Assembly (NCBI GenBank): GCA_037903475.1
Contig: JBAJFG010000152.1
Span: 336,001 to 400,000, forward strand
Length of the DNA: 64,000 nt
Origin: Ancylostoma caninum
Taxonomy: Eukaryota; Nematoda; Chromadorea; Rhabditida; Ancylostomatidae
Reading direction: 5' to 3'
This document shows positions 45,371-57,632 of this stretch, piece after piece (the first letter of the stretch is position 1; each line of letters begins with the position of its first letter). Position numbers and translations under genes: made by a program. The notes beneath the pieces are model-generated. The model was not told the DNA's origin. It ran no database searches and was given only the letters and a program-made list of their open reading frames with translations.

Positions 45371-45670
45371 CAGTGGCGGACGCAGGGGGGGGGGGGCGGG
45401 GAGGGGCGCGCGCCCCCCCTGCGTCCGCCACTGCTACGGCGGGATAAAAATTTTCGAAATTACTTTACAATACAAATAAAAATCTTGTGTTAGTTTATTT
45501 TCAATTGTTTATTTTTATTATTATTTTTAATATATTTTTTATTTATTGTTTATTATTATAATTAATATTATTATTAATTTTATTTTCCGTCTGGGTCCCC
45601 AAAACGGCGGAGACCCCACTTTTCTTCCCACGCCCCCCCCCCTCCCGCCCACTTTCTGCGTCCGCCACTG
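45371..45670. mobile_element. 300-bp hAT-like MITE with 8-bp target duplication
   Basis: The ends CAGTGGCGGACGCAGGGG and the complement of CAGTGGCGGACGCAGAAAGT are inverted, flanked on both sides by CGCCGTAG (45363-45370 and 45671-45678). An 8-bp duplication with a CAG...CTG terminus fits hAT elements. The interior is AT-rich and non-coding. Relatives are at 17475, 31997, 32328 and probably 54713. The left end contains an additional inverted copy of its own terminus plus flanking DNA (45414-45451). Confidence 0.9.
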
Positions 45671-45862
45671 CGCCGTAGGTAATAAAAAGTCACACCAAAC
45701 ACGTCTCTTCATGCTTACCCCGGGTCCAACCAGCTGTTTGAACGTCAAGGATTAGGCCAGTCTGGTAGGCGTCACTACGGTTAACGCGTAAATGTATGTC
45801 TCGTTTAACTCGTAGCTAACGGCAAGCACAGCTCAGCCTCGGATCATTGTGTCGCCCCCCAG

Positions 45863-45988
45863 TGTCGCGACTTCGTGCGACTCTTCTTTCATTCCATCGT
45901 TCGTTCGCCAGGTCGCGCGCGCAATGGTCCTACGCTCCTCGCATGCACACGTTAGGCTCCGCCCCCTACGCCGAAACTGCATAAATAG
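45863..45988 (+). promoter_or_regulatory. direct repeat copy 2 followed by TATA-like box
   Basis: This second copy of the 45173 repeat is followed by GCATAAATAGCC (about 45979-45990) and a GC-rich stretch, which looks like a core promoter, perhaps from an LTR. No gene or retroelement ORF was identified downstream. Confidence 0.35.
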
Positions 45989-48660
45989 CCGGCGCGCGTG
46001 CACTCAAGTCTCATTCCTGCGTTGTCACTCGAAGGGAGCGGTTGCGAAAGAAGTCAAAGGATGCGAGTAGATGTTGGTTCACACGTGCCGTATACCATCA
46101 AGCACTGGAACAAGGACAGAAGAGGAGCAGCGCCAAGAGAGGTAACTCGGCGTCAGTAAGGTCTGCTCGAAGGCGTTGAGCACAGGCTCACCCTGCCGGC
46201 TTGTCCGAACGGCCGAGGAGTTGTGTTTGCTATGACCCCTAGTTACTGGGCTGGTTGGATTCTTCCCCTTAGTTCTTTTGTTGTATATTTGTGTTCATAT
46301 TTATGCGGGCAATGAAATTGGGCAGTTTATGTGTTCGTGTCGTGTAGCAAGAACTACAGACGTGTGCCGCAGAGAGGCGGTTGTATAGACAGTACAGTTA
46401 ACATCTTGCATATGTGCTCTACCGGCAGGAGATGGTGGCAGCTCTCTTGCAATTCATATATGTCGTACTGTTGTGTCACATGAGTCAGTGTTGGTGCATC
46501 CGGAGATGCTCGGGTGCAGTTGTGTAACAGCGGTGTTTGATATGGTTGGTAGCTTAGGGGCCTCCACTGCAGTGGTGCTTTGAGTTACGTGGCAGGTGAA
46601 TACATGCATTCTGACGCAAGCCAACGTGCTATCAACCTTGGCGGGTTTTATGTCCCGTCTGCATTAGGTTGCGGGTTTCCTGGTAGTTGCTCAACCGATG
46701 CATTAGTTCCGGGTCTGCTAGTCCACGCGCGAGCGACGCCGGGAAATCACGACACTCTTTGATAATTGCCATCCATGGGGCTTCGCAAACCCTGGGAAGA
46801 CCCATACGACATTCCTTACCTTCGAAGCAAGGCACATCAAGTCAAAAAATTCGGAAGCAGCTTTGCGGAATGCATTCGATCACACTTCCTTTGCCAAGAC
46901 TATGGTGGTAATCCAGGCGGTTTCTGCTACGATGCCGTCGAGTTTTAGCTTGATGAAGTGAGTTCGGCCAAAACTTGTCTTCGCGCCTTTCGTTCCAGAA
47001 CTAAAAATTCACGAAAAGCATGAATTTCCTTCGAAATGCATAAGATATTTGGAAAGGCCATAAAATTTGTTACAGAACCATGTGTAACTTCTATAAAAAA
47101 CACCGGAAGTTTTCTGTACCGAAGATGAAGCAAAGAAGAACGTGCGTTATTTCCGCACCAACCTAATAATTTGCCGTTGCGTAGTGTCCACAGATTTATG
47201 CAGCAATGGGTTTTCCTCCAGTACGGTTGTGGTCTACATATCTGCACCGAAAAGTACCACCTGGTCGCTCACAAACAGCGTTCTCTACTGCTGCAAGCTT
47301 TCAACATGTGAAAATTATAGCGGAAACTAAAGTGGAAGTTCATACTCGGGAAGTTTTGGTGCTTTCCCACTGAAGAAATCGCGTTTCACGTGAGGACCGG
47401 CATTGCGTGTGGCAGCGTGAAGCAAATAAACTTTATTGCAGACCACCACCATATCTCACAATAACTTATTTTAAAATTTTGGCAGCTTAGATCCTTTTTG
47501 AAGGAGACTACGAATTTTCTTGTCGCTCCACCATCCAGCTGTCCGTGCTGCTCATTGCAGATCATGGTGCGTCGAGTGCATCTAGTGATGAAAAAGCGAA
47601 CGAGATATTTGAATGTGTTGAAATTAACAGTTCTTGCCCAGAGCGACGCATTGATAGTCTCTGGAAATTCCGAAAAAGCACTGCAAACATAAGGGAATAT
47701 ATAATCTTGAACATTCTGTTGGAAACTATTTACCACCACCTGAAGGGACGAAAGTTCTGTGTGTGATATGATCGATTCTCGATGTGCACTCCGTCGGTAA
47801 GGCTATCAACAAAATCTCTTGTATTGGGTAGCGTCACTTTGTTTGCACTAGAGTCATCTTTTCTCGTCTCACAACACAATAGTGCTGCTCGTGTTTTTCT
47901 GCACTCGTATAAAGTTACCTTTTAAGGAAATTAAGGCCTGGCGAAGGCCTTACCTTCCAAAAGCTAATCGGAATGAACTATGAACGCAGAGCATTAACAA
48001 ATTAGGAATAGTTCTCCGTAATTGAAGCTCAGGGCAGAAGTATATTCGATTGCATGAAATAGAGAGAGCTGCGAGGCTACAAACTGGCTTATCTGGGACA
48101 AGCATAGATTAGCAATGTTTCGATTCACCCTGAATGCCTCAGAACGTCTTCCACCAAGGAAACACTTTTCCCAGACGAGTTTCTCTCTTCCACTTTTCGA
48201 GAGTTTGCTTATCTCGAATCACCCAGCCACGGATTTGTCAGTGTTTCCTGCTAGAGGTCTTTTGTTAGTGAAGATACCAAAGCCGAGAAGGTTTTGTGCT
48301 CGGATGAAGGCTACTGGACTTTCAATCGCTTTCAGTTTATCGCAATCCCCGTCCTTTCTCCCAAACAATTCTTTAACGAACAAGTGTTGATGAAGTGAAG
48401 TACTGTGTTTTCCAATCTCTGAATGTTCGAGTATTCGAGTACAAATCTCTTCATGCATCCGAGTTTTATGAAAATTCGAAATTGTCTGAACGCTTTGCCC
48501 ACTTACTGGGCTTGGAAAAAAACTCGAGTGTTTACGAAGTACACAGAACTGTGCTTTGCAAATTACCGTGCTTATTCGCGCTGTTCACAGCAATTTCGAT
48601 CAAATTGAAGCACTATGACTCGCTTGTGATTTGAAACTAATAGTTCACGAAGTAGAAATA
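45989..48660. other. anonymous region, no supported gene
   Basis: One short plus-strand ORF (46766-46948) reads MGLRKPWEDPYDIPYLR and ends in QDYGGNPGGFCYDAVEF. It looks protein-like but has no recognised family and no splice partner, and a 67-codon minus ORF overlaps it. The remaining ORFs are short and overlap on both strands. Confidence 0.4.
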
Positions 48661-48666
48661 AAATTA

Positions 48667-48672
48667 TTTATT
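48667..48672 (-). terminator. candidate polyadenylation signal of the BPHL-like gene
   Basis: AATAAA on the minus strand about 280 nt after the stop codon at 48950-48952; the intervening 3' UTR is AT-rich and contains a short repeat with AACATTATGA. Confidence 0.4.
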
Positions 48673-48949
48673 GTTCAAAGGATGCGCATAATATGTCTGC
48701 TATAATTAGTGCAACTCTAATCATTAATTTATCGGAAACCATAGTGGAATGTGCGTGAAAGTCCTTGAAAAAAGCGAGAAAATGCAAAACTGCAAATAAT
48801 GGAAAGAAAAGATACAAAAGATGACGAGTCGACTTCGGATTCGAGGCACTTTATAATGAGTTCCAACCAAAATAGTGAAATACCACTACGTAGTGAAACA
48901 AAACATTATGAGGTGAAACGAAACATTATGATCATTATGAGGTGACACT

Positions 48950-51900
48950 TCATTTCTCCTTGAGAAATGTTTGGACTTTATCAGTGAACCACTTCGGATA
49001 TTTTAGGTAGAAGTCGTGGCCGCCCTGAGCATGTACCTCTAACCTGAAAGAAAACGGTTTACTTAATTTTGGAACCAATGTTAGTGGCATTGCGGCCCTT
49101 ATGCCCCATATGCTTAATCACCCTTTGTGATCACCACCCCAAACAGAAAATACCAACTACCCTACTTCCTGGCAGCAGCAGAATGGACAACGGCATCCAC
49201 ACATCCACGCGGAAACCCTCTCAATGACATACTATCTAAAGAACCACAGAATTATGTTTAAGTCACGTCGCAGTGCGGGTCTTCCCGTGGCGAGCTGAGC
49301 TTTGAAGACATACATATTCCTCTTGAAATGTCGTTTTTTAGAGGGGGCTTCGTTTTGATTTTGGCCCGGGGAAGGAGCCTGGTTCAAATCTACGGATGTA
49401 TTCAAAGTGAAGTATAATCGTTCAATTTCTAGCGCTGATACGATGAACACCACCGTCATTTCTTTATAGGACAATCGAGCCAGAGCGCCGCTTCGCACTG
49501 CTCTGTCTCCGACCTGTGAGCCAGGTTACCCTGAGACTACTCCAATTCAGAAAAAATACCTTCCCGAGCGAGAGCACAAACACGCGAAGCACGGCTTCGC
49601 CAATGACTGTGATTTTTTTTTGCGAATTCACTGCATTATTTTTTCACTCTGTGGAGGGTTTGCAATAGGAATTTTTTCAGCTTTGTTTGAATGAGCTCCT
49701 TATGTGGCTCCTTATGTGACTGTTTTTCTTAATGGGAGTTTTTATTTCACGACCGTTTCTTTCCTCCCAAATGAGTCATCTTTGCTCATTCTTTCCTCCG
49801 AAACCCTAAAGTGGTCTGAGGCTACTCAAATTGCTCTTTCCAAAGGATTATTGAAAAATTCCGCTTTACGTGCACACAGTTCTCAGATCCCCATCCCTTT
49901 TGTGCTTGGAAGAGTTTGAGACCTATGCTAACAAGCTATACAATAGTGCTTAGATTCAGTGCGAGGGATGTCGATAAGAGGTGATCCCGAAAAGATGACT
50001 GGCATGGAAATCAAGAAGATTTGAGTGATTTCAGCCTCAGTTCTTAAACTCTGTTTGTTAGCCGGCTACAGACAGACAACCGACTACAGACAGACACTTT
50101 CGCAATAGTTGCGTAGCGCTTGTGCGGGTTAATCAGCCAGCGATAGACAGTTTAGCTTCAGACAGTTTAGCGCAGTAGGTTCACCTTTTATTATATAAAG
50201 AAGGGAGAGGAAATTCATACTGGATGTGTGCGACTGATACGCATGCGTCTATATGATGAAGTATAGGCTCATTTGCATCGCAGTCGCAGCCCAGACTACG
50301 TGTTTAAGGTGTCGCGGCGACCACGCATTCTCTTCATTTTGGATTTGGGTGCCGCGTTGACCGATCTTCATGGGAAATTTTTCGCAAATAGATGCGCGCT
50401 CTGAAGCGCGGCTGACGCACGCAACTAGTATAAATTTCCCTTATGGCGGCCATTGGTGAGAGTGGATATGCTTGTTTGGACAGCTTTTTTCAGCTCTACA
50501 TGGGTGTAAAGAAATCCACCACTTTAACAGCTTGTCCAACTGTTCATTCGTATTGGCCCTATTTGATCAGGATATGCTTCCAAGCAGTGTCGAGGACAAC
50601 TTCTACTCGCAAAGGGTAATTGCGTCAAGGTATCATCAGAACGTCGTAAGAAATGGAGTTCGCACCACAGAAGTCCACAAGAAAGTGAGTTTCTTCACCG
50701 CACGACAGAAGTACTTGCTCCTCATCAGCTCATATATCTGTAGCAGCACGCAACAGAAGCAGATCCTCGAAGGCTTTTGCTTAGCTGACAGATCCGGTAA
50801 GATGTTACCGCTCCGCTTTAGACGAAGAGCAGAACGCAAACTGTTGGGAACACTATCCAACGAGCTGCTTTTAGGGGATAAGGTGCCAAGAAAAACATCG
50901 GCAGAGTTGCATTCCTTGTCAAGTTGACATTTCATCCCAGTGATTTGCCACTAACTGATAAGTTTTGTGGTTTAGCGGTTAGCTGGTAGTGGCGATGCAA
51001 AATGGCCATACCGCAGGCGATCCTGATAGTCGCTTGATAGGGCGACTACTGGCAAACAAGCCTGCAAATAAACCCAGGGTTCGGTGAGGCCAAGTCAGTC
51101 CACGTCAGTACTGGTCCTAACCAGTAGCTCCAGCCAGCAGTCCAGCAAACCGAGAAGCCGCAGCCGCCTCACCGCCGCTTGCCTCGTCTACCTCGTCCAT
51201 CAATAAAGCCGTTATATAGATAGTGTGTTACTAAAAGGTAGTAACAGAAGCACTAGGGTCATAGTTCGCGAGAGAGACTCTTGAACCTACATATAGTTTG
51301 TGTACAACCATCGTACACAACAACACTAATATGCAACAATATCTGAATTCAACGACGGACAAGGGTAGGATTCAGTATAAAATATAGTTTTGTAGCCGAA
51401 CACGAGGTTGTTAGTGAACCTTTTATTGGCCAACGTTTCGGCCATATCTTGGAGTCGGGTTGCTTGAAAGTGCAGCCTAAAGTGGGTGATAAACTTCATC
51501 TAAGGCTAAATATAGACGTCACAAACATCATTCCACGGTGAACTTAGGGAGGTGCGACTTTTATTCCCGCTAGTTTTGTGATTTCGTAGTATGGCCTGGT
51601 TCTTGATTGCTTGACCAAGGCGGCGTTTGTGGGGCTACATTAATAGATCAGTTTGACCCTTTCAGGCCCCGACGAAGGCGAAGCCGCCGAAACGTTGGCC
51701 AATAAAAGGTTCACTAACAACCTCGTGTTCGGCTACAAAACTATATTTTATACTGATACACCATGCCGAGGTTCAAAGACGACCGGACTCGGGAACTGAT
51801 AAGGGTAGGATTTTTGTCAACGTTTGAAGAGATGATTTGGTAAGAGAAGCAACATCAATGCCGCTGTTGTCGCAAAATGCAGCAGCGATGGGAGTTCCGG

Positions 51901-54339
51901 CCTTAGCACTAGCAATGAGAAGCATTCCATGGGAACACAAGAGAAGCAATCCTTTCAAAAGTCGATCTGGAGAAGTCCAAATTGGCTAGTGTTTTCAGAA
52001 AATGAGCACATTTTAACCAATGGAAACTAGAGCCACTTGTTCGAGGAATGTCCTTCAACAGGAGAAACTGAGAGCAATCATTGTACGACAGCATTCATCG
52101 GTAATGAAATTATCAAGGACGAGGACCTTGAATCACATACCGAGACTCACAGATGGAACCCGCTGGATGATCCATTAAAGGGCTGTGAACGCCTCGTCGT
52201 AGGATTGTTCCTTCTTAATCTTGAAGGTTAACAATAAATTGCTTCACTATCGTAAGCTTGCAAGTACGTGAAGCAATGAGAAAATTTGCAGCAAATCAAC
52301 AAATCCCATGAGATCAACCGTAGCACTAGCCTCATATCCTGCCTGTTTTTTGATTTTCGGGTTATGGCTTCGTTTTTCTACTGGCTCCATAATTTTCTTT
52401 CTAATCTTCTTGTAAGATGTCAGAAGAGGACGGTCACTTTGAAAGTCAAAGCATGATCTACGCATGTTTCCAAATGCGATGCTTTCTCCGACGGATATAA
52501 AACTAGTGTTATCGACGGTCTGCAGTGTTCATTTAATCTTTTCGTAGTGGCTTCATCGTTTCTCCTGTATCGCTCACTATAACCATCATATTTGATATGA
52601 AATTGTCGGTACCGTACCATACCAAAGACAATACATATCTGCCAGCTATGTTTATTTTACTTTACACTGGTCTCACAATGTGGCAATCTGTACTCTTCGT
52701 GAACATCTTACAAATTCCACGAAGGAGTCTTCAGAAAACCAGCTAAGGAAGAAAATAAACGAGTCCTAAACGATGGACCCAAACGGAAGCACACGGAGAT
52801 GTTCACTGTCAACTGCCCAAAGCCAAGCAGGTAGCCTCGAGATCCTACGGAAACTTTTTGAGAAAATTTTTTTTTATCCTTGTTGCACCAACCATGGAAT
52901 TTGCAGCCATCCAGGCAACTTTTCCAAGTCTTTCTGAAATCCTGAGGAAAGATCAACCACAAACCTCGCGTTCTTTAGCACTGAAAGAAAGCATAGCTTT
53001 GCATCAGCACAGAATCGATCCTGTCCTCCGTTCATTATGAGACAAGGCACGGTAATTTTTGGCAAAACGTAGTCGCAAGGAAATCGTCCTCCACAGAAGT
53101 CGTAGACCCTGGAATACCAGTCTAGAGGAAGATTTAGAAGGAAGTAAAAAGCTGGAATGTTGAAAGAATAAAAGCACTCTGTCATGTTCTTCTTCTACTT
53201 CACAGGTTTTTTCATGATGTCCTGTACCCTCCATTGTGACTTTTGTAACGTGACGCATATTTTCGAGGAGGAAGTTTATTTAGTTGGTTTTCGATAAGTA
53301 TGGATAATATATTTTTCCTCTACTATGCATACCCATTAGAAGGAATGATAGGAAAATGCTAGCAAATTTGAATCCATTGCTTGTACTGAACCGCACCCCG
53401 TTCAAAAAATGTCCCGACAACGAATCATGGAAGACATTTAGCAGCAATCTGGGGTTAATGGCGCTGGCCTTGAAAGTGCAAGGACTTACTGCTGCACGAC
53501 GTCACAAAGGTCGGCCCATTGTTTCCGCAAGAAATCCTCGGGATAATGCGATAGGTAGGGAGCCCGTGCCGAGGCCAACCAGTGGTCGGTGTTCTTCATA
53601 CCTTAACTTTTGAGTTGAAATCATTTTCTTCGGAATTCTACAGGAGCAATGTTGGGAGCTAGATGCAAACCTGAAAACGCCATCGCCCCCAGTTTGTTGA
53701 CTTTAGAGCCAGCAGCGAGCAGAATCATTTTGTTGACCTAAACATAGCTCGTTTCACTTTGCATGTCGCCGGAGAATGTGAAGAAGTTTCTAGTTTTTCC
53801 TCCTCAGGAATTGCTCAAAAATGTAATAACCGTGTCTTTTCCGCCCTGACCCGCGACATGTATAGCTGTTCGAGATCCCTCGGACCATCCCATCACAGTA
53901 AAGGGAGTAAGTTCAAGTTCCTAAAAGTATAGACGCCAGTCCATAAGTGCATTCAATATGTGAGGCAACAAATCGCTGCTCACCTCCATGAGTTTCAAAC
54001 AGAAGCCGGCGTCCTTCATGCATCGGTTCACCTCCTGAACTCGATCAGGCGGCCGTGAAGTGCCGTAACCAGGTGGGTCGATGCACACAATGGTGACCAG
54101 CTCCGGATCGAAGTGTTGCAGTACTGAGCTTGGCCAGTCTTTTTTGTAATTTCCTAAAGGAAAGTCAAGTAGAGGGAGGTGTCCCCGAGAAACGCATGTT
54201 ATGATTTCAATTCGAGCTGACCTACGGCTCCACAAATGCAGAGAACGGCATTCGGACCTCTACCGTACTTGCAGTAACCAATTTTGAGCCCGTCAATTGT
54301 CGTTGTGCTTTCAGAGATCGGTGACTCGGTTTCAATCAT
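48950..54339 (-). CDS. alpha/beta hydrolase, valacyclovir-hydrolase (BPHL)-like, complete
   Basis: Seven exons with fully matching phases: 54222-54339, 53984-54153, 53831-53920, 53671-53737, 53490-53601, 52965-53108 and 48950-49043, giving 264 residues. The start MIETESP lies 9 nt after an AG that could accept a spliced leader. The family text DPPGYGTSRPPDR (exon 2) is nearly that of human BPHL. The nucleophile elbow GWSEGS gives Ser109; NGGQD gives Asp216 and GGHDF gives His243, so the catalytic triad is complete. VNKMILLAAG and YPEDFLRKQW match the lid region. BPHL hydrolyses amino-acid esters such as valacyclovir; the substrate here is unknown. Unlike human BPHL there is no obvious mitochondrial leader. 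The donor of exon 3 (ACG/gttatt) is weak. The last intron is 3921 bp and holds a foldback element. Confidence 0.9.
49044..52964. other. 3.9-kb last intron of the BPHL-like gene
   Basis: Splits Arg234 from the exon that carries the catalytic His. It contains the inverted-repeat element at 51373-51755. It also contains a plus-strand ORF (50472-50927, 151 codons) with no recognised family, followed by AATAAA near 51203 and so possibly a retroelement 3' end. No other exon of this gene is needed, because the phases join directly. Confidence 0.7.
51373..51755. mobile_element. 383-bp foldback with 70-bp perfect inverted repeats, Penelope-like phrase
   Basis: 51373-51442 and 51686-51755 are exact reverse complements (start CAGTATAAAATATAGTTTTG). 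The arm contains GCCGAAACGTTGGCCAATAA, a phrase I associate with termini of Penelope-like elements, and the right arm is preceded by CGACGAAGGCGAAGCCGCCG. The superfamily is an inference. It lies in the BPHL-like gene's last intron. Confidence 0.7.
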
Positions 54340-54474
54340 GGTGCCTTGCTGAGGTACGCCTTGAGATTAATTGATTGTCGGATAAGAAGTACACGAGAGA
54401 AATGCGATGAAAAGGATAAAGTGTACATATAGACTGGAAGTGGTCGAAAATCATCACGTAGCTCGTGTACAGTC

Positions 54475-54704
54475 TATTAGCTCACAGAGGGCGCCCGCTC
54501 TGACTTTGTCCGCAACTACGACCTCACCATTTTTAGGCTAACCGATCTATTTTTGCACTTTTTTGTTATCCATATGGTGTGGTTCCTTCCATTCTTATGT
54601 TTCCCCACTGCCATCCACTAAAATATCCTTCCAGACGCATTCTGCAGGCGAAGTCGTAATTGCAGACAATGTCAGATCAGGCGCCATCTGTGAGCTAATG
54701 GACC
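54475..54704. mobile_element. MITE about 140 bp upstream of the BPHL-like start codon
   Basis: Inverted ends of about 50 bp begin TTAGCTCACAGAGGGCGCC at the left and the complement of TTAGCTCACAGATGGCGCC at the right. TA, or TTA/TAA, borders the ends. By position it could affect the promoter of the gene starting at 54339. Confidence 0.75.
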
Positions 54705-54712
54705 ATATGTAC

Positions 54713-54932
54713 CAGTGACAACGCAGAAATGCCCAGCTAGGAGGGAGAGGAGTGGGCAAAATTTGCTAGGGTAAGTCTCCGCCACTTGGGGAGCATGGAA
54801 GAGAAATAAAATCACTGAAAGTGTTAATTTGAGTATCAAAAAGGTAGGAGCAAAAAAAAACGTCGGAAAATAATGATGATAAAGACTTAAAAATATTTCC
54901 CGGCCCTGCCCACTTCGTGCGTCTACCACTGG
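54713..54932. mobile_element. hAT-like MITE, degenerate
   Basis: The left end CAGTGACAACGCAGAAATG and the complement of the right end, CAGTGGTAGACGCACGAAGT, resemble the CAGTGGCGGACGCAG family. No matching 8-bp target duplication is visible. Confidence 0.5.
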
Positions 54933-57085
54933 TGAGTGCCAAAGCTAGTTGATGGAAATATAGCGAGAGCTTTGCGGAGGAAAGCTCTCATAGATTTTCT
55001 TTTTATTGTCAGTGGTGGCCAAGATCCTGCACTACTATCAAAAAGTGGAAGCAGTTCTTCAATAAAGAGAGGTATGAGGGATTATGCCTCCAGGCGGTAG
55101 CTTTTTGTGAATGGCAGAGGATAAAACGCGGACATCCAATATACAAAATGAAAGATGCTGGCTGTCTCCACATCAGCGGCTTCATAGTGATCTCAGATTG
55201 ATACTTGAGTAAATCATCCGCTCTCAATACGGCCAGTGGATTCCGCTCAGATTTTTTCATGAATTCCAGATGATCTCTGTGTTTTTCGCTTGAATTTCGT
55301 GTGAATTTCACCGCTTCCTCAGTATCGTATGGGCATTCGGAATGGAGCGAATATTGTTGCATTCACAAACTAAACGTAAGCGGTGTGGTCAGAGGTTCCA
55401 GCATAAGCCTTTCGTAGGTTTGGAATGAAAACGAAGCCTTTTGAAAAACCCAAATTTCACGAATTTCCCTTTGGAAATTGAGATATTGGCAGAATCGAAG
55501 TCGTGGATCCAATCACAACCATATTGCAATATGTGAAAATTTGTATATTTAAGATACAACGTCTTTGAACAAAGCACCCTCAACTCAAAAACTGCTTTGG
55601 GATGACGTGCCTGACTTTACAGCCCCGACAAGGTGATCCGGTCGACACGTCCGTTCCGAGTCTGATAAATTTCGGTGTCCAGGAGCCAGCGACCAGCTCC
55701 TGCAGATTTTGAAGTTCCGTGGCAATTTTGAAGCGATTTTGCGAGAAAGGGTTCAAGATCCCTCATAGCACACTGCAGCATGCCAACATCTCAAAAGAGA
55801 TTGTCACCTGTGATCACGGTCAGCTGTGACAGTTTTGAGCCTAGTTCTTGTTTTGGTCAGGTTTCTGTTGATTTTGGTCTCCTATCCAAAAAAAAACGGA
55901 TGAAACCGAGAAACCTACAAAAATAGAAGTCGTTGTCAGAAAAAAGCGAAGCTATTAATTTAAATGAGTGCATGTTCCATAAGAGAGACAAGGGCTCCAT
56001 TCCCACTCACTTCTATGCTCAGCAAATACTTTAGTAGGAGGTGATCATGAGACAAATTAACATCGAGAAAGGAAAGATGAGTAGCAGAGACGCCGACGCA
56101 TCATTAAATTGGAGCTATATACATGTACGGCTAGTGAGTAGAGGAACACTAATGGGAATTAACCGATTGTATGAAAACTAGAACAAACTGATTACGAGTT
56201 CGACAGAATTCTGCGCAACTTCTGAAATAGCTGCTGAAATCGCGGACAAAAAACGATAGCGTTGCAAAAACCTGCTTTACAGCACTAGAAGTATGCTCAT
56301 CCCGAGCGGTTCCGGCTTTGATTGCATAAAGAACCCTCTTAAAAAGTAAAGGGATTTGATAGTAACACCCAGTTTTCAAATGTTCTCTAACCCGAGGCAT
56401 AACCCCTACAATTCTGCGACAGCAGTGGTGTCGGGGACCCCGTATCACAAGTACGGCTTCATTTCAACGTTTCAGTCCAGCTTTTATTGGCACCTCTTGT
56501 CGCGCTTGAACTACAGCTGAGATGCCTTCTGGGACCGCGAACAATTTTGTGTGAGTCGATGGAAATATGCAAAATAATGTGATCCACGGTTCAATGTATT
56601 GGGTTGAGGAATACGTTCGTGCGGTCTTTCCTGGGCACAGAAACCACAACTTTTCGTGGACAATGTCAATCACAGTGAAGGAATTACATAGCTAATTGTC
56701 TCTTATATCAAAGCTGCCAGAGAGAGAGGGCAGCTTCTGAACTCCTTGTCTACGAAATATTGTGTTGTTTGAGACGACCTAATTTGTAGCTCGCAACCGC
56801 AACTCTCCGATCAAAGTCTATGAAATAATAAGGAGATCAGCAAAATAAGCGATATATGACTGCATCAAGCCTGTAGAGTCAGCAGTAGTGCAAATATGCA
56901 TCATACGAGTTTCTTACTAGTCATTTTGGTGAAATTGACGCAGAGAAACCAAGCATATCCCTTGTGAACGATCACCTCATGTCGAGAATTTCAGGGTTTC
57001 ACACGGAATGTGCTAGGTAAACTTATATATTGTTGAGAGTTAACATTAGTAGTGATTATTTGTCACATCTCAAGCAATCCTAGAG
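54933..57085. other. anonymous region, no supported gene
   Basis: The minus-strand ORF 55009-55362 has a charged helical stretch (SSEKHRDHLEFMKKSERNPL) and 55389-55583 has another, but no splice sites join them and no family is recognised. Possibly a decayed gene or retroelement. Confidence 0.4.
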
Positions 57086-57086
57086 G

Positions 57087-57632
57087 GCAATCGTAGGCCT
57101 GATGCCGGCATCGCCGCGGCCAACCACCTTTGCCAGGCTAGATTTGGCCACCGACATGTGTACCGCAGACACGGTATCGCACAGAATTCTCCCAAATTTT
57201 GAAAATATGGGTTATTCGGTGCGTGAACACAAATGTCGTATTCATTTTGTACAAGAACCTCGTTGTGGGGAAATTACCGTAGGTGGTGGAAAACTTGGTC
57301 AATTCCGGCGCCACTTAGCTAGCCCTTAATGGCCTTCAGGAACAAATTTGGCTGAGACTTCACGTAGAAGGGTTATTTTAGGTGATGTGTACTAAAATCG
57401 CATCGATTTCGCATAATAACCCTATTTTAGAGGGTGACGGTTGGTGTGCGGCAGGTATTCCAGCTTACAGAACTTTCTGAAACTGCGCATAGGCGTTTAC
57501 TTGAGGTGCTGAACACGACTATCGATGCCATTCTGGATGATTTTGCTGTTTTCCTACTGAAATCAGCATTTTCTTCCAAATTCTGATCGGCCAAAGGTGG
57601 CTGGCCGCGGCCACGCCGCCATCAGGCCTCGT
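57087..57632. mobile_element. 546-bp MITE
   Basis: The ends AGGCCTGATGCCGGCATCGC and the complement of AGGCCTGATGGCGGCGTGGC are inverted for about 40 bp (GCCGCGGCCARCCACCTTTG shared). The interior is non-coding. No target duplication could be fixed. Confidence 0.75.

Noticed and set aside
50472..50927. 151-codon ORF in the hydrolase intron as an independent gene
   Set aside because: No recognisable family, an overlapping 99-codon antisense ORF, and no splice context; noted only as a possible retroelement remnant.
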